64,000 bases of DNA from JAHJCW01 sp965369995. GTDB taxonomy: Bacteria > Fidelibacterota > Marinisomatia > Marinisomatales > JAHJCW01. The DNA is taken from positions 6,951 through 70,950 of the forward strand of contig CBDURO010000006.1 in assembly GCA_965369995.1 (NCBI GenBank), in the 5' to 3' direction. How positions within the stretch are numbered: position 1 is the stretch's first letter; every line of letters begins with the position of its first letter. Positions 34,697 through 43,449 of this stretch are shown piece by piece. The notes beneath the pieces were generated by a model. The model saw only the letters and a list, made by a program, of their open reading frames with translations, did not search any database and was not told the origin of the DNA. A program made the position numbers and the translations under genes.

Positions 34697-35314
34697 ATGC
34701 GTGGATTAATTGGTAAGAAAGTTGGTATGACCCAAATTTATGATGAGCAAGGGATTATGACACCTGTAACTGTTGTAGAGGTAGGCCCTTGCGTTGTAAC
34801 TCAAGTCAAAACTAAAATGAAAGACGGATATGATGCTGTACAGGTTGGATATGGAAATAGAAAGAAAAAACATCTTACAAAGCCTATGAAAGGACATTTT
34901 ATTCGTGCAAAAGTAGAACCTAAACGTATTCTTGCTGAATTTGATATGATACCGGGTTTTGAATATAAATTGGGTCAAGAATTTACTGCCTCATTATTTA
35001 AATCTGGTGAATATGTCGATGTGAGTGGAACTTCAAAAGGTCGTGGTTTCGCAGGTGTTATTAAAAGACATAATTTTCATACTCAGCCAAAAACGCATGG
35101 TACAAAGAACACTTATCGTCATCCTGGTTCTATTGGACAGGCTTCAGATCCATCTAGAGTATTTAAAGGTATGAAGATGGCTGGTCATTATGGAAATAAG
35201 AAAATCACTTTACCAAATGTCGAAATTATACAAGTGGATAAAGAAAAAAACCAAATATTACTCAAAGGATCAGTTCCAGGAGCACGGAACGGCATTGTTT
35301 ATATTGTAAAATAA
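34697..35314 (+). CDS. rplC: 50S ribosomal protein L3
   Basis: About 205 residues; assembly-initiating large-subunit protein. Starts MRGLIGKKVGMTQIYDEQG. A GTG at 34694 overlaps the rpsJ stop and is directly followed by the ATG at 34697, the conserved start. Conserved SKGRGFAGVIKRHNF and HRHPGSIGQ-type (RHPGSIGQASDPSRVFKGMKMAGH) blocks. Confidence 0.98.
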   Translation: MRGLIGKKVGMTQIYDEQGIMTPVTVVEVGPCVVTQVKTKMKDGYDAVQVGYGNRKKKHLTKPMKGHFIRAKVEPKRILAEFDMIPGFEYKLGQEFTASLFKSGEYVDVSGTSKGRGFAGVIKRHNFHTQPKTHGTKNTYRHPGSIGQASDPSRVFKGMKMAGHYGNKKITLPNVEIIQVDKEKNQILLKGSVPGARNGIVYIVK

Positions 35315-35316
35315 TT

Positions 35317-35949
35317 ATGGAATTACAAATATTAAAAAATAGTGGAACTAAAGGCGAAAAAATAAAAGTTGATAAAACTGTGTTTGGGATAAAGCCAAAT
35401 GAAGCAGTCGTACATCAAGCTGTTGTTGCAGAGTTATCTAATTTAAGACAAGGTACTCGTGCAGCAAAAAGTAGAGGTATGGTCACCGGAAGCCAAAAAA
35501 AACCATTCCGTCAGAAAGGTCGTGGTATGGCGCGCGCTGGTACAAGGAAATCGCCTTTATGGCGTGGCGGAGGGGTAGTATTTCCGCCTTCACCGCATAA
35601 GCATACAAAATCAATGCCTAAAAAGATGAGACAGTTGGCACGCCGTAGTGTGTTATCAGATAAAACAGCAAATGGAAAAGTATTTGTAATCGACGAATTC
35701 AATATTAAGAAACCAAAAACTAAATATTTTATTGATTTATTAAATAATTTGAAATTATCAGATACAAAAGTAACCGTATTACCTTCGGTGATTGATGATA
35801 ATTTAAATTTAGCCACTCGAAACATTCCAAATATTTTTGTCATCAAGGCAACTGATGTCAGTACGTATGATTTGTTAGACTCGGAAGTTTTATTATTTGA
35901 TAAAGCTGGGTTGACATTATTAAATAAACAATTAGCACAGAAGAAATAG
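35317..35949 (+). CDS. rplD: 50S ribosomal protein L4
   Basis: 210 residues. The exit-tunnel loop contains GSQKKPFRQKGRGMARAGTRKSPLWRGGGVVFPP. In E. coli L4 represses the S10 operon; no evidence for that here. Two bases separate it from rplC. Confidence 0.98.
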   Translation: MELQILKNSGTKGEKIKVDKTVFGIKPNEAVVHQAVVAELSNLRQGTRAAKSRGMVTGSQKKPFRQKGRGMARAGTRKSPLWRGGGVVFPPSPHKHTKSMPKKMRQLARRSVLSDKTANGKVFVIDEFNIKKPKTKYFIDLLNNLKLSDTKVTVLPSVIDDNLNLATRNIPNIFVIKATDVSTYDLLDSEVLLFDKAGLTLLNKQLAQKK

Positions 35950-35953
35950 AATC

Positions 35954-36274
35954 GTGGATTACCGTAAAATATTAATTCGTCCTTTATATACCGAGAAAAT
36001 GAGCATTCTCGAAGAAACACAGCGAAAATATGCCTTTCAGGTAGATAGCTCCGCTAATAAAATTCAAATAAAACAAGCAGTTGAAGATAAATTTGATGTT
36101 AAGGTTGAAAAAGTTGCAACTATGAATCGTAAGGGGAAAGCCAAGCAAATGTCAGTTAGAAGTGGCGGAAGGGCGATTCGAACACAGGGTTTCCAAGCAA
36201 GTTGGAAGCGGGCAGTGATAACGTTAAAGGAAGGGTTTACAATTGATCTGCTCAAAGGAGAGGCACAAGTATAA
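35954..36274 (+). CDS. rplW: 50S ribosomal protein L23
   Basis: 106 residues; docking site for signal recognition particle and trigger factor at the tunnel exit. GTG start at 35954 (DYRKILIRPLYTEKM follows). Conserved YAFQVDSSANKIQIKQAVE. Two bases before rplB. Confidence 0.97.
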   Translation: MDYRKILIRPLYTEKMSILEETQRKYAFQVDSSANKIQIKQAVEDKFDVKVEKVATMNRKGKAKQMSVRSGGRAIRTQGFQASWKRAVITLKEGFTIDLLKGEAQV

Positions 36275-36276
36275 TT

Positions 36277-37101
36277 ATGGGTATTCGATCATTAAAACCG
36301 GTTACTCCCGGGAGCCGATTTGCAACTCGGCCTGATTTTGCTGAATTAACTGCGAGTACACCTGAGAAAAGTCTTACTACTGCACTTCGTAAAACAGGTG
36401 GGCGCAATAATAAAGGTCGTATAACGATGCGTCATCGAGGTGGTGGCCATAGACGTCGATATCGTATTATTGATTTTAAACGAAATAAGTTTGATATTCC
36501 ATCAAAAGTTGCAACTATTGAGTATGATCCAAATAGATCTGCTTATATAGCATTATTGCATTATGCTGATGGTGAAAAAAGATATATACTTTCTCCAGTG
36601 GGACTAAAGGTTGGAGATGAACTAATCTCCGGAGAGAATGTTGAGTTAAAAGTAGGAAATAGTCTAAGTTTAAAAAATATTCCAGCTGGTATGACGGTCC
36701 ATAATGTAGAATTAACACCAGGGAAGGGCGGACAAATAGTACGAAGCGCGGGTGTTGTTGCTCGTATTATGGCTCGAGATGATGGATACGTTACATTAAA
36801 ATTACCTTCTGGTGAAGTACGGATGGTTCCTGAAAAATGTATGGCTACTTTAGGACAAGTAGGAAATCGCACACATAACCAGGTAGTTTCTGGTAAAGCA
36901 GGACGAACAAGGTGGCTTGGTAGAAGACCAAAAGTTCGTGGTGTAGCAATGAATCCGGTAGATCACCCGATGGGCGGTGGTGAAGGAAAAACATCCGGTG
37001 GACGTCATCCGGTTTCACCTACAGGTGTGTTGGCAAAGGGGTATAAAACTCGGAAGAAAAAGAAAAAATCTAATGAATTAATTGTGAAGAGGAGAAAATA
37101 G
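36277..37101 (+). CDS. rplB: 50S ribosomal protein L2
   Basis: 274 residues; near the peptidyl-transferase centre. Recognised from TGGRNNKGRITMRHRGGGHRRRYRIIDFKR and the C-terminal GVAMNPVDHPMGGGEGKTSGGRHPVSP, which holds the conserved histidine near the active site. Confidence 0.99.
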   Translation: MGIRSLKPVTPGSRFATRPDFAELTASTPEKSLTTALRKTGGRNNKGRITMRHRGGGHRRRYRIIDFKRNKFDIPSKVATIEYDPNRSAYIALLHYADGEKRYILSPVGLKVGDELISGENVELKVGNSLSLKNIPAGMTVHNVELTPGKGGQIVRSAGVVARIMARDDGYVTLKLPSGEVRMVPEKCMATLGQVGNRTHNQVVSGKAGRTRWLGRRPKVRGVAMNPVDHPMGGGEGKTSGGRHPVSPTGVLAKGYKTRKKKKKSNELIVKRRK

Positions 37102-37102
37102 T

Positions 37103-37372
37103 ATGGCTCGCTCCTTGAAAAAGGGTCCTTATATTTCACCGAAATTGCTGAAAAAAATTGACGCAATGAATGAATCGGGAAAGAAAAGGGTGATAAAAAC
37201 ATGGTCGCGTAGATCAGTTATAACACCAGAGTTTGTCGGTCATACAATGGCTGTTCACAATGGTAACAAATTTATACCAATTTTTATTTATGAAAATATG
37301 GTAGGACATAAGCTTGGAGAATTTTCTCCAACAAGAATATTTAGGATGCATTCGGGAGACCGGAAAAAATAA
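37103..37372 (+). CDS. rpsS: 30S ribosomal protein S19
   Basis: 89 residues with the conserved MARSLKKGPYI start and TWSRRSVITPEFVGHTMAVHNGNKFIPI. One base after rplB and two before rplV. Confidence 0.99.
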   Translation: MARSLKKGPYISPKLLKKIDAMNESGKKRVIKTWSRRSVITPEFVGHTMAVHNGNKFIPIFIYENMVGHKLGEFSPTRIFRMHSGDRKK

Positions 37373-37374
37373 AA

Positions 37375-37722
37375 ATGGAAGCTAAAGCAATATCTAGGTA
37401 TATAAAACAATCACCGCGTAAAATACGTAAAACACTTGATAGTATTAGGGGTAAAAAAGTTGGTGTAGCTTTAAATATGTTGCATTTTTCACCTGAAAAA
37501 GCAGCTGTTGTGATTGAAAAAACAATACATTCAGCTGTGGCTAATTTGATGTCCAATGAAGATAAATCAAATATTAATCCTGAAGAATTATCGATTAAGG
37601 AAGCATATGTAGATGGTGGACCACAAGCAAAACGATTTCGCGCAGCATCTATGGGAAGAGCTTCATTAATTAGAAAACCTACTGCACATTTAACAGTGGT
37701 AATAACAGACGAGAAGAATTAG
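37375..37722 (+). CDS. rplV: 50S ribosomal protein L22
   Basis: 115 residues; its beta-hairpin lines the exit tunnel. Conserved QSPRKIRKTLDSIRGKKV and the C-terminal GPQAKRFRAASMGRASLIRKPTAHLTVVI. Its TAG stop lies within the AGGAGG ribosome site of rpsC. Confidence 0.98.
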   Translation: MEAKAISRYIKQSPRKIRKTLDSIRGKKVGVALNMLHFSPEKAAVVIEKTIHSAVANLMSNEDKSNINPEELSIKEAYVDGGPQAKRFRAASMGRASLIRKPTAHLTVVITDEKN

Positions 37723-37730
37723 GAGGAATT

Positions 37731-38360
37731 TTGGGGCAAAAGACACATCCGGTAGGATTTAGATTAATCGTCAACAAAGCATGGCGCTCAAACTGGTTTT
37801 CTGGAAAAGGTGAATATGCTATTGATTTAGCAGAAGATGTTCAAATAAGGAAATATCTAAAGCACCGTTTGCCAAATGCCGGTGTTGCGAAGATTGAAAT
37901 CGCTCGTACTTCAAAAGTAGTGACTGTTGCAATAAATACTGCTCGTCCTGGAATTGTGATTGGTAGAGGTGGAGAAGAAGTTGGTCGTTTGAAAAATGAA
38001 CTTTCCCAATTATCTCGTAAAGAAGTCCAAATTAATATTAAGGAAGTTAAACGTCCAGAACTGAATGCAGCTTTAGTAGGATCAAATATTGCACATCAAC
38101 TTATAAAGAAAATGTCTTATAGACGTGTTGTTAATAAGACAATACAATCAACTATGCGTATGGGTGCAGAAGGAATTAGAGTAAATGTTGCCGGTAGATT
38201 GGGTGGTGCAGAAATAGCTAGAAGTGAAAAATTTATGGCAGGGAAAGTACCACTACATACATTACGTGCTGATATAGATTATGCACTTATAGAAGCCAAT
38301 ACAGCTTATGGTGTAATTGGAATAAAAATATGGATTTATAACGGAGAAATTCGCGGTTAA
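37731..38360 (+). CDS. rpsC: 30S ribosomal protein S3
   Basis: 209 residues; mRNA-entry protein with a KH domain (VIGRGGEEVGRLKNEL). TTG start at 37731, four bases after a perfect AGGAGG (37721-37726), followed by the conserved GQKTHPVGFRL. Confidence 0.98.
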   Translation: MGQKTHPVGFRLIVNKAWRSNWFSGKGEYAIDLAEDVQIRKYLKHRLPNAGVAKIEIARTSKVVTVAINTARPGIVIGRGGEEVGRLKNELSQLSRKEVQINIKEVKRPELNAALVGSNIAHQLIKKMSYRRVVNKTIQSTMRMGAEGIRVNVAGRLGGAEIARSEKFMAGKVPLHTLRADIDYALIEANTAYGVIGIKIWIYNGEIRG

Positions 38361-38365
38361 ATATC

Positions 38366-38779
38366 ATGTTAGAACCAAAAAAAATTAAATATAGAAGACA
38401 TCATAGAGGAAATCGCAGGGGAATGGCGATGCGTGGGAATTATGTTGCATTTGGAACATACGGTTTAAAAGCTATGGAACCAGGTTGGATTTCAGCGCGT
38501 CAAATTGAATCTTCACGTATTACTATTGCTAGGATTACTCGAAAAATCGGAAGGATGTGGATTAGAGTGTTTCCAGACAAACCGATAACCCAAAAACCTG
38601 CAGAAACTAGAATGGGCAAAGGTAAAGGAGCTCCAGAATATTGGGTAGCAAATGTAAAACCTGGTAAAATATTATTTGAAGTGGAAGGTGTTTCATTTGA
38701 AGATGCTGAAAAAGCTTTCACGAATGCAGGTCATAAATTACCAATTAAAACAAAATTAGTTACACGCAGAGAAATTTAG
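38366..38779 (+). CDS. rplP: 50S ribosomal protein L16
   Basis: 137 residues; contacts A-site tRNA. Conserved KIKYRRHHRGNRRGMAMRGN, RKIGRMWIRVFPDKPITQKPAETRMGKGKG and a C-terminal KLPIKTKLV. Confidence 0.98.
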   Translation: MLEPKKIKYRRHHRGNRRGMAMRGNYVAFGTYGLKAMEPGWISARQIESSRITIARITRKIGRMWIRVFPDKPITQKPAETRMGKGKGAPEYWVANVKPGKILFEVEGVSFEDAEKAFTNAGHKLPIKTKLVTRREI

Positions 38780-38784
38780 ATAAA

Positions 38785-39003
38785 ATGAAAATTAGCGAAC
38801 TAAACGAAATACAGAAAACTGAATTAGAAACTAAACTTGAGGATAATTTAGATGCTCTGCAAAATTTACGTTTTCAAAAAGCATTACAGCAATTAGCAGA
38901 TCCTCAACAGATTCGTTTTTTACGTAGAGAAATAGCTCAAATAAAAACAGTTTTACGTGAATATGAACTCGGAATTAGAAAAGATTTAGTAGAGGGTAAA
39001 TAG
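38785..39003 (+). CDS. rpmC: 50S ribosomal protein L29
   Basis: 72-residue two-helix protein at the tunnel exit. Recognised from ELNEIQKTELETKLED...LRFQKALQQLADPQQIRFLRREIAQIKTVLRE. Two bases before rpsQ. Confidence 0.96.
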   Translation: MKISELNEIQKTELETKLEDNLDALQNLRFQKALQQLADPQQIRFLRREIAQIKTVLREYELGIRKDLVEGK

Positions 39004-39005
39004 TA

Positions 39006-39272
39006 ATGACGGAAAAAAGAAAAAGACAATCACTCACAGGGGAAGTTGTTAGTACAAAAATGGATAAAACTGTAGTAGTGAGGGTAACGAGAAAAGTTAA
39101 ACATCCGTTATATAAAAAATATATAAAAATATTTAAAAAATATTTTGCACACATTGGTACTGTCGAGCCTAAAATGGGTGATATTGTAAGAATTTCATCT
39201 GTTCGACCAATAAGTAAGAAGAAGCGTTGGCAAGTTAGTGAAATAATTCGCGAAGCAAAAATAATTGGATAA
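39006..39272 (+). CDS. rpsQ: 30S ribosomal protein S17
   Basis: 88-residue OB-fold protein. Conserved LTGEVVSTKMDKTVVVRVTRKVKHPLYKKY and MGDIVRISSVRPISKKKRW. Confidence 0.98.
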   Translation: MTEKRKRQSLTGEVVSTKMDKTVVVRVTRKVKHPLYKKYIKIFKKYFAHIGTVEPKMGDIVRISSVRPISKKKRWQVSEIIREAKIIG

Positions 39273-39278
39273 TTTGAA

Positions 39279-39647
39279 GTGATTCAGCAAGAAAGTAGAT
39301 TAAAAGTAGCAGATAATACAGGAGCAAAGGAAGTCCTCTGTATTAAAGTATTGGGTGGTACAGGTCGAAGGTACGCCTCAATTGGCGATGTTATTGTTGT
39401 TACGGTAAAAAGTGCTATTCCAAATGGTATGGTTAAGAAGAGTGATGTTACTCGTGCAGTAGTTGTTAGAACTAGAAAAGAGATTCGCCGTAAAGATGGT
39501 TCATATATTCGTTTTGATGACAACGCAGCAGTGCTTTTAACAGATCAGGGTGAACCGAGAGGAACACGTATTTTTGGACCGGTAGCTCGTGAATTAAGAG
39601 AAAGCGGATATATGAAAATTATTTCGATGGCACCGGAGGTTCTATGA
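39279..39647 (+). CDS. rplN: 50S ribosomal protein L14
   Basis: 122 residues. GTG start at 39279 followed by IQQESRLKVADNTGAKEVLCIKVLGG. The C-terminal GEPRGTRIFGPVARELRE and KIISMAPEVL blocks are typical. Its TGA overlaps the rplX ATG by four bases (ATGA). Confidence 0.98.
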   Translation: MIQQESRLKVADNTGAKEVLCIKVLGGTGRRYASIGDVIVVTVKSAIPNGMVKKSDVTRAVVVRTRKEIRRKDGSYIRFDDNAAVLLTDQGEPRGTRIFGPVARELRESGYMKIISMAPEVL

Positions 39648-39955
39648 GAAATATAAGAAAAGGAATGCAAGTCAAAATAATTAGCGGTAACAATAAAGGT
39701 GAATCAGGCAAAGTATTAGCAGTTTATCCAAATACTAATCGTATAATTGTACAAGGTGTTAATTTTATTAAAAAAGCAACTCGCCCTACGCAGCAAAATC
39801 CTAGTGGTGGTTTTAGTGAAAAAGAAGCATCAATTCACATTTCTAATGTTATGGCTGTTCAAGGTGGAAAAACATCACGAATTGGATATAAAAAATTAGA
39901 GACAGGTAAAAAAGTAAGAATTACTAAGACAACTGGTCAGGAAATAGAGATTTAA
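39644..39955 (+). CDS. rplX: 50S ribosomal protein L24
   Basis: 103 residues; assembly initiator. KOW motif GMQVKIISGNNKGESGKVLAVYP, then VNFIKKATRPTQQNPSGGFSEKEASIHISNV. Four-base overlap with rplN. Confidence 0.97.
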   Translation: MRNIRKGMQVKIISGNNKGESGKVLAVYPNTNRIIVQGVNFIKKATRPTQQNPSGGFSEKEASIHISNVMAVQGGKTSRIGYKKLETGKKVRITKTTGQEIEI

Positions 39956-39957
39956 TT

Positions 39958-40764
39958 ATGGTAGATGAAAAAACAGTTAAAGAAAAAACTGTTACAAAAG
40001 AACAGATAAAAAAGGTTTCTGCAAAGAAATCGGTTACAAAAAAAGTTGATATTAAAACTACTGCAAAAACAACAGCTAAAGACATTTCAGTAGAAAAAAA
40101 TGCAAAAACTGATTCAAAAGTTCAAGATAAAAAAATCGAAACAGCAAAAAAGACTGCTACAAAGCAAGAGTCTAAATCGGAAAAGTATCAACCAAGTTAT
40201 CGTCAATTTTATGATTCTAAAATTATTCCGAGTCTGATGAAAAAATTTAATTATTCAAGCGTGATGGAGGTTCCTAAATTAAAGAAAATTACATTAAATA
40301 TGGGAATCGGCGATGCCAAGCTTAATCCTAAAGCATTAGAAAGTGCGGTAAAGGAACTAACAGTCATAGCTGGTCAAAAAGCAGTTATTACCCTAGCTAA
40401 AAAAGATGTATCGAATTTTAAAATTAGACGCGGTTTTCCAGTGGGTTGTACTGTAAATATTCGTGGTAAAAGAATGTATGAATTTTTTGAAAGATTAAAC
40501 TCAATCGCTTTGCCACGTACGCGTGATTTTACAGGTTTGTCGTTTAAATCATTTGATAAGCGTGGTAATTATAATTTTGGCGTCAAGGAACAAATCGTAT
40601 TCACGGAAATTGATTATGACAAAATTAATGCAATTAGAGGATTAGATATCGCAATTACAACAAGCGCAAAAACTGACGAAGAAGCGTATGCATTGTTGAA
40701 AGAATTCGGATTCCCGCTTAGGGAAAAACTGGTTAAGAAGAATGAATCGGCGGAGGCGGCATAA
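39958..40764 (+). CDS. rplE: 50S ribosomal protein L5 with long lysine-rich N-terminal extension
   Basis: 268 residues, against about 180 in most bacteria. L5 binds 5S rRNA and contacts P-site tRNA. The normal protein begins at about residue 77 (YQPSYRQFYDSKIIPSLMKKFNY) and continues through VPKLKKITLNMGIGDA and the C-terminal DKINAIRGLDIAITTSAKTDEEA. Residues 1-76 are low-complexity K/T/A/D/E sequence, probably disordered, resembling a histone-like tail. No methionine occurs between residue 1 and the L5 core, so the extension is part of the gene unless a non-ATG start near residue 76 is used. One-base overlap with rpsN. Confidence 0.96.
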   Translation: MVDEKTVKEKTVTKEQIKKVSAKKSVTKKVDIKTTAKTTAKDISVEKNAKTDSKVQDKKIETAKKTATKQESKSEKYQPSYRQFYDSKIIPSLMKKFNYSSVMEVPKLKKITLNMGIGDAKLNPKALESAVKELTVIAGQKAVITLAKKDVSNFKIRRGFPVGCTVNIRGKRMYEFFERLNSIALPRTRDFTGLSFKSFDKRGNYNFGVKEQIVFTEIDYDKINAIRGLDIAITTSAKTDEEAYALLKEFGFPLREKLVKKNESAEAA

Positions 40765-40949
40765 TGGCAAAGAAATCATTAGTAGTTAAAGCAAAAAGAA
40801 AGGCAAAATTTTCTTCGCGCAGTTATAGTCGATGTTCAAATTGTGGTCGTCCGCACGGATATATGAGAAAATTTGGTTTATGCCGTATCTGTTTTAGAGA
40901 GATGGCATTAAGAGGAGAAATACCTGGTGTTACAAAAGCCAGTTGGTAA
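40764..40949 (+). CDS. rpsN: 30S ribosomal protein S14, zinc-binding type
   Basis: 61-residue short S14 with four cysteines, C24, C27, C40 and C43 (CSNCGRPHGYMRKFGLCRICF), the zinc-containing C-plus form. Its ATG overlaps the rplE stop by one base (TAATG). Confidence 0.98.
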   Translation: MAKKSLVVKAKRKAKFSSRSYSRCSNCGRPHGYMRKFGLCRICFREMALRGEIPGVTKASW

Positions 40950-40965
40950 AAGGAGATTATGTTAA

Positions 40966-41364
40966 ATGTCAATGACTGACCCAATCGCTGATTTATTGAC
41001 TAGAATTAGAAACGCATTAGCGGCTGAAAAGCGCTGGACAGACGTACCATCTTCACAGATGAAGAAGAGGATAATTTATATCCTAAAGGAAGAAAGTTAC
41101 ATTGAGGATTTTATCTTTATAAAAGATGTAAAAAAAGAAACTATACGAATATTCCTAAAATATGACTATCAAGGAAAACCTGTAATTGATGGAATAGTTC
41201 GAGTTAGTAAGCCCGGATGTAGAATTTATGTCAATTCCAATCAAATTCCACGTGTATTAGATGGTTTGGGTATTGCGATTTTATCGACATCAAGAGGTGT
41301 TATTTCAAACAAAACTGCCAAAAATTTAAATGTTGGTGGCGAACATATTTGTAATGTATGGTAA
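40966..41364 (+). CDS. rpsH: 30S ribosomal protein S8
   Basis: 132 residues; central-domain assembly protein. Starts MSMTDPIADLLTRIRNA. The C-terminal ILSTSRGVISNKTAKNLNVGGEHICNVW is typical. GGAG lies ten or more bases upstream of the ATG. In E. coli S8 represses the spc operon. Confidence 0.98.
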   Translation: MSMTDPIADLLTRIRNALAAEKRWTDVPSSQMKKRIIYILKEESYIEDFIFIKDVKKETIRIFLKYDYQGKPVIDGIVRVSKPGCRIYVNSNQIPRVLDGLGIAILSTSRGVISNKTAKNLNVGGEHICNVW

Positions 41365-41370
41365 TTAATT

Positions 41371-41913
41371 ATGTCACGAATTGGTAAAAATCCGATAAAT
41401 ATTCCAGAAGGCGTAACCCTCGAAATAGCTAAAAAGGTTGTGCGAATAAATAGTTCTAAAGGTAATATGAAAGTTAACTTATATCCGGAGATTAAAGTAT
41501 CGCAAAAAGATAATCAAATAATTGTTGAAAGATCATCGGATCGCCGTCAAGTACGGGCGATGCATGGTACTATGCGACAATTAATCGCCTCGGCGGTTAT
41601 GGGTTTATCTGATGGATTTACAAAAGAATTAGAATTAATTGGAGTTGGATATCAAGCGATTATGCAAGGTTCTCGCTTAGTATTAAAACTTGGATATTCA
41701 CATGATATTATATTTGAACCACCGGAAGATATTGCCATTACTGCAAATAAAAATAACATAACAGTAGCAGGGTACGACAAACAATTAGTTGGTGCAGTCT
41801 CAGCTAAAATAAGATCTTTCAGAAAACCTGAACCATATAAAGGTAAAGGTATTCGTTACAAAGGTGAACATGTACGTAGAAAACAGGGAAAAACCGTAGG
41901 TGGTGTTGGATAG
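41371..41913 (+). CDS. rplF: 50S ribosomal protein L6
   Basis: 180 residues, two repeats of one fold. Starts MSRIGKNPINIPEGVTL; C-terminal EPYKGKGIRYKGEHVRRKQGKT. Confidence 0.98.
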   Translation: MSRIGKNPINIPEGVTLEIAKKVVRINSSKGNMKVNLYPEIKVSQKDNQIIVERSSDRRQVRAMHGTMRQLIASAVMGLSDGFTKELELIGVGYQAIMQGSRLVLKLGYSHDIIFEPPEDIAITANKNNITVAGYDKQLVGAVSAKIRSFRKPEPYKGKGIRYKGEHVRRKQGKTVGGVG

Positions 41914-41918
41914 AAATA

Positions 41919-42290
41919 ATGAGTAAATTAAGAAAAATAGCAGCTCGTTTTGAGAGGCGTAGAAATCGAAGTAAAACATTGTATAAAACAGCGAATGATC
42001 GTCTTCGTTTGTGTGTTTATCGTAGCAATAAAAATATTGAAGCACAAATTATTGATGATATAAAAGGTATTACAATCGTATCTGCTTCAACAGTTGACAA
42101 AGAATTAAAAGCTAAGATTAAAATAGCTGAAACCAAGACAGAACAAGGCAAACTTGTTGGTAAAATATTAGCAGAACGTGCATTAAATAAAAAAATTAAA
42201 AAAGTAGTATTTGATAGAAATGGTTTTAGCTATCAAGGTAGAGTTAAAGCATTAGCAGAAGCTGCTCGTGAAGGCGGGCTTTCATTTTAA
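41919..42290 (+). CDS. rplR: 50S ribosomal protein L18
   Basis: 123 residues; binds 5S rRNA together with L5. Conserved RLCVYRSNKNIEAQIIDD, and the C-terminal VVFDRNGFSYQGRVKALAEAAREGGLSF. Confidence 0.98.
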   Translation: MSKLRKIAARFERRRNRSKTLYKTANDRLRLCVYRSNKNIEAQIIDDIKGITIVSASTVDKELKAKIKIAETKTEQGKLVGKILAERALNKKIKKVVFDRNGFSYQGRVKALAEAAREGGLSF

Positions 42291-42305
42291 TATTGGAGAA
42301 TTATT

Positions 42306-42809
42306 TTGGCAATTATTAATCCATCAGAATTAGACCTTAAAGAAGAAACAGTTGTAAAGATCAAGCGAATAGCCAAAGTTACTTCGCGCGGAAAACGTTT
42401 TCGTTTTTCTGCGGTAGTAGTTGTAGGTGATGGCAAAGGTTATGTTGGTGTTGGTCGTGGTAAAGCAAATGAGGTGCTTGCATCAATTACAAAAGCGAAG
42501 GAGAATGCTAAACAAAATATCTTTAAAGCACCTATAATAAATGGTACTATACCTCATAAAATTGTTAAAAAATATGGAGCAAGTAGGGTTATGCTGAAGC
42601 CTGCTTCTCCTGGTACAGGAATTATCGCAGGTGGTGCGGTTAGAGCAGTTATGGAACAAGTCGGTGTTTCAAATATATTATCAAAGGTTTTAGGATCTAA
42701 CAACTCATTGAATATAGTAAATGCAACGGTTGCCGCACTTAGAGATATGCAAGATGCAGTTAAAGTTGCCAATAAACGCGGAATCACAATAAATCAGGTT
42801 TTTAATTAA
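42306..42809 (+). CDS. rpsE: 30S ribosomal protein S5
   Basis: 167 residues; fidelity protein at mRNA entry. TTG start at 42306, with GGAG seven bases upstream; the first in-frame ATG lies far inside the conserved core. Conserved RIAKVTSRGKRFRFSAVVVVGDGKGYVGVGRGKANEV. Confidence 0.97.
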   Translation: MAIINPSELDLKEETVVKIKRIAKVTSRGKRFRFSAVVVVGDGKGYVGVGRGKANEVLASITKAKENAKQNIFKAPIINGTIPHKIVKKYGASRVMLKPASPGTGIIAGGAVRAVMEQVGVSNILSKVLGSNNSLNIVNATVAALRDMQDAVKVANKRGITINQVFN

Positions 42810-42811
42810 TC

Positions 42812-43009
42812 ATGGTAAAAGCAGGGAAAAAAAATATAATAAGAATTACGCAGATTCGTAGTCGAATTGGCTATAAACAAAAAGCCAAAAAGACTTTGGA
42901 TGCTTTAGGATTGCGCAAGATTAACCAAACAGTTGAGAAAGTTGATACTCCTGCTATCAGAGGTATGATAAAAAAAATTGATTATTTACTTAAAGTTGAG
43001 GAAGTCTAA
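42812..43009 (+). CDS. rpmD: 50S ribosomal protein L30
   Basis: 65 residues. IRITQIRSRIGYKQKAKKTLDALGLRKINQTVEKVDTPAIRGMI is diagnostic. One-base overlap with rplO. Confidence 0.97.
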   Translation: MVKAGKKNIIRITQIRSRIGYKQKAKKTLDALGLRKINQTVEKVDTPAIRGMIKKIDYLLKVEEV

Positions 43010-43449
43010 TGAAATTGGATGAGTTGAAACCGGCAAAAGGTTCCACGAAGAATACGAAAAGATTGGGAAGAGGTCCTGGCACCGGATGGGGTAGAACTTC
43101 CGGCAGAGGCAATAAGGGGGCCGGTCAAAGGAGTGGTAATAAAAAACGTGCCTGGTTTGAAGGTGGACAAATGCCATTGCTTAGGCGACTACCTAAAAGA
43201 GGTTTCTCAAATTATAGATTTAGAAAAGAATATCAAATAGTTAATCTCTCAACATTAGAATTATTGGACGCTAAAAAAATAGATGCAAATTCTTTAGCTA
43301 AAAGAGGTATTATAAAATCAGCATTTGAGTCTCTAAAAATATTAGGAAATGGGGAGTTGACAAAAGCAGTTGAAATAACGGCTAATGCTTTTAGTAAAAC
43401 TGCTGTTGAAAAAATCGAAAAAGCCGGAGGTAAAGCAATACAGCAGTGA
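43009..43449 (+). CDS. rplO: 50S ribosomal protein L15
   Basis: 146 residues; late assembly protein. The N-terminal glycine-rich region GRGPGTGWGRTSGRGNKGAGQRSG is diagnostic, followed by PLLRRLPKRGFSNY. Its TGA lies inside the secY start region (GTGATAG). Confidence 0.97.
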   Translation: MKLDELKPAKGSTKNTKRLGRGPGTGWGRTSGRGNKGAGQRSGNKKRAWFEGGQMPLLRRLPKRGFSNYRFRKEYQIVNLSTLELLDAKKIDANSLAKRGIIKSAFESLKILGNGELTKAVEITANAFSKTAVEKIEKAGGKAIQQ

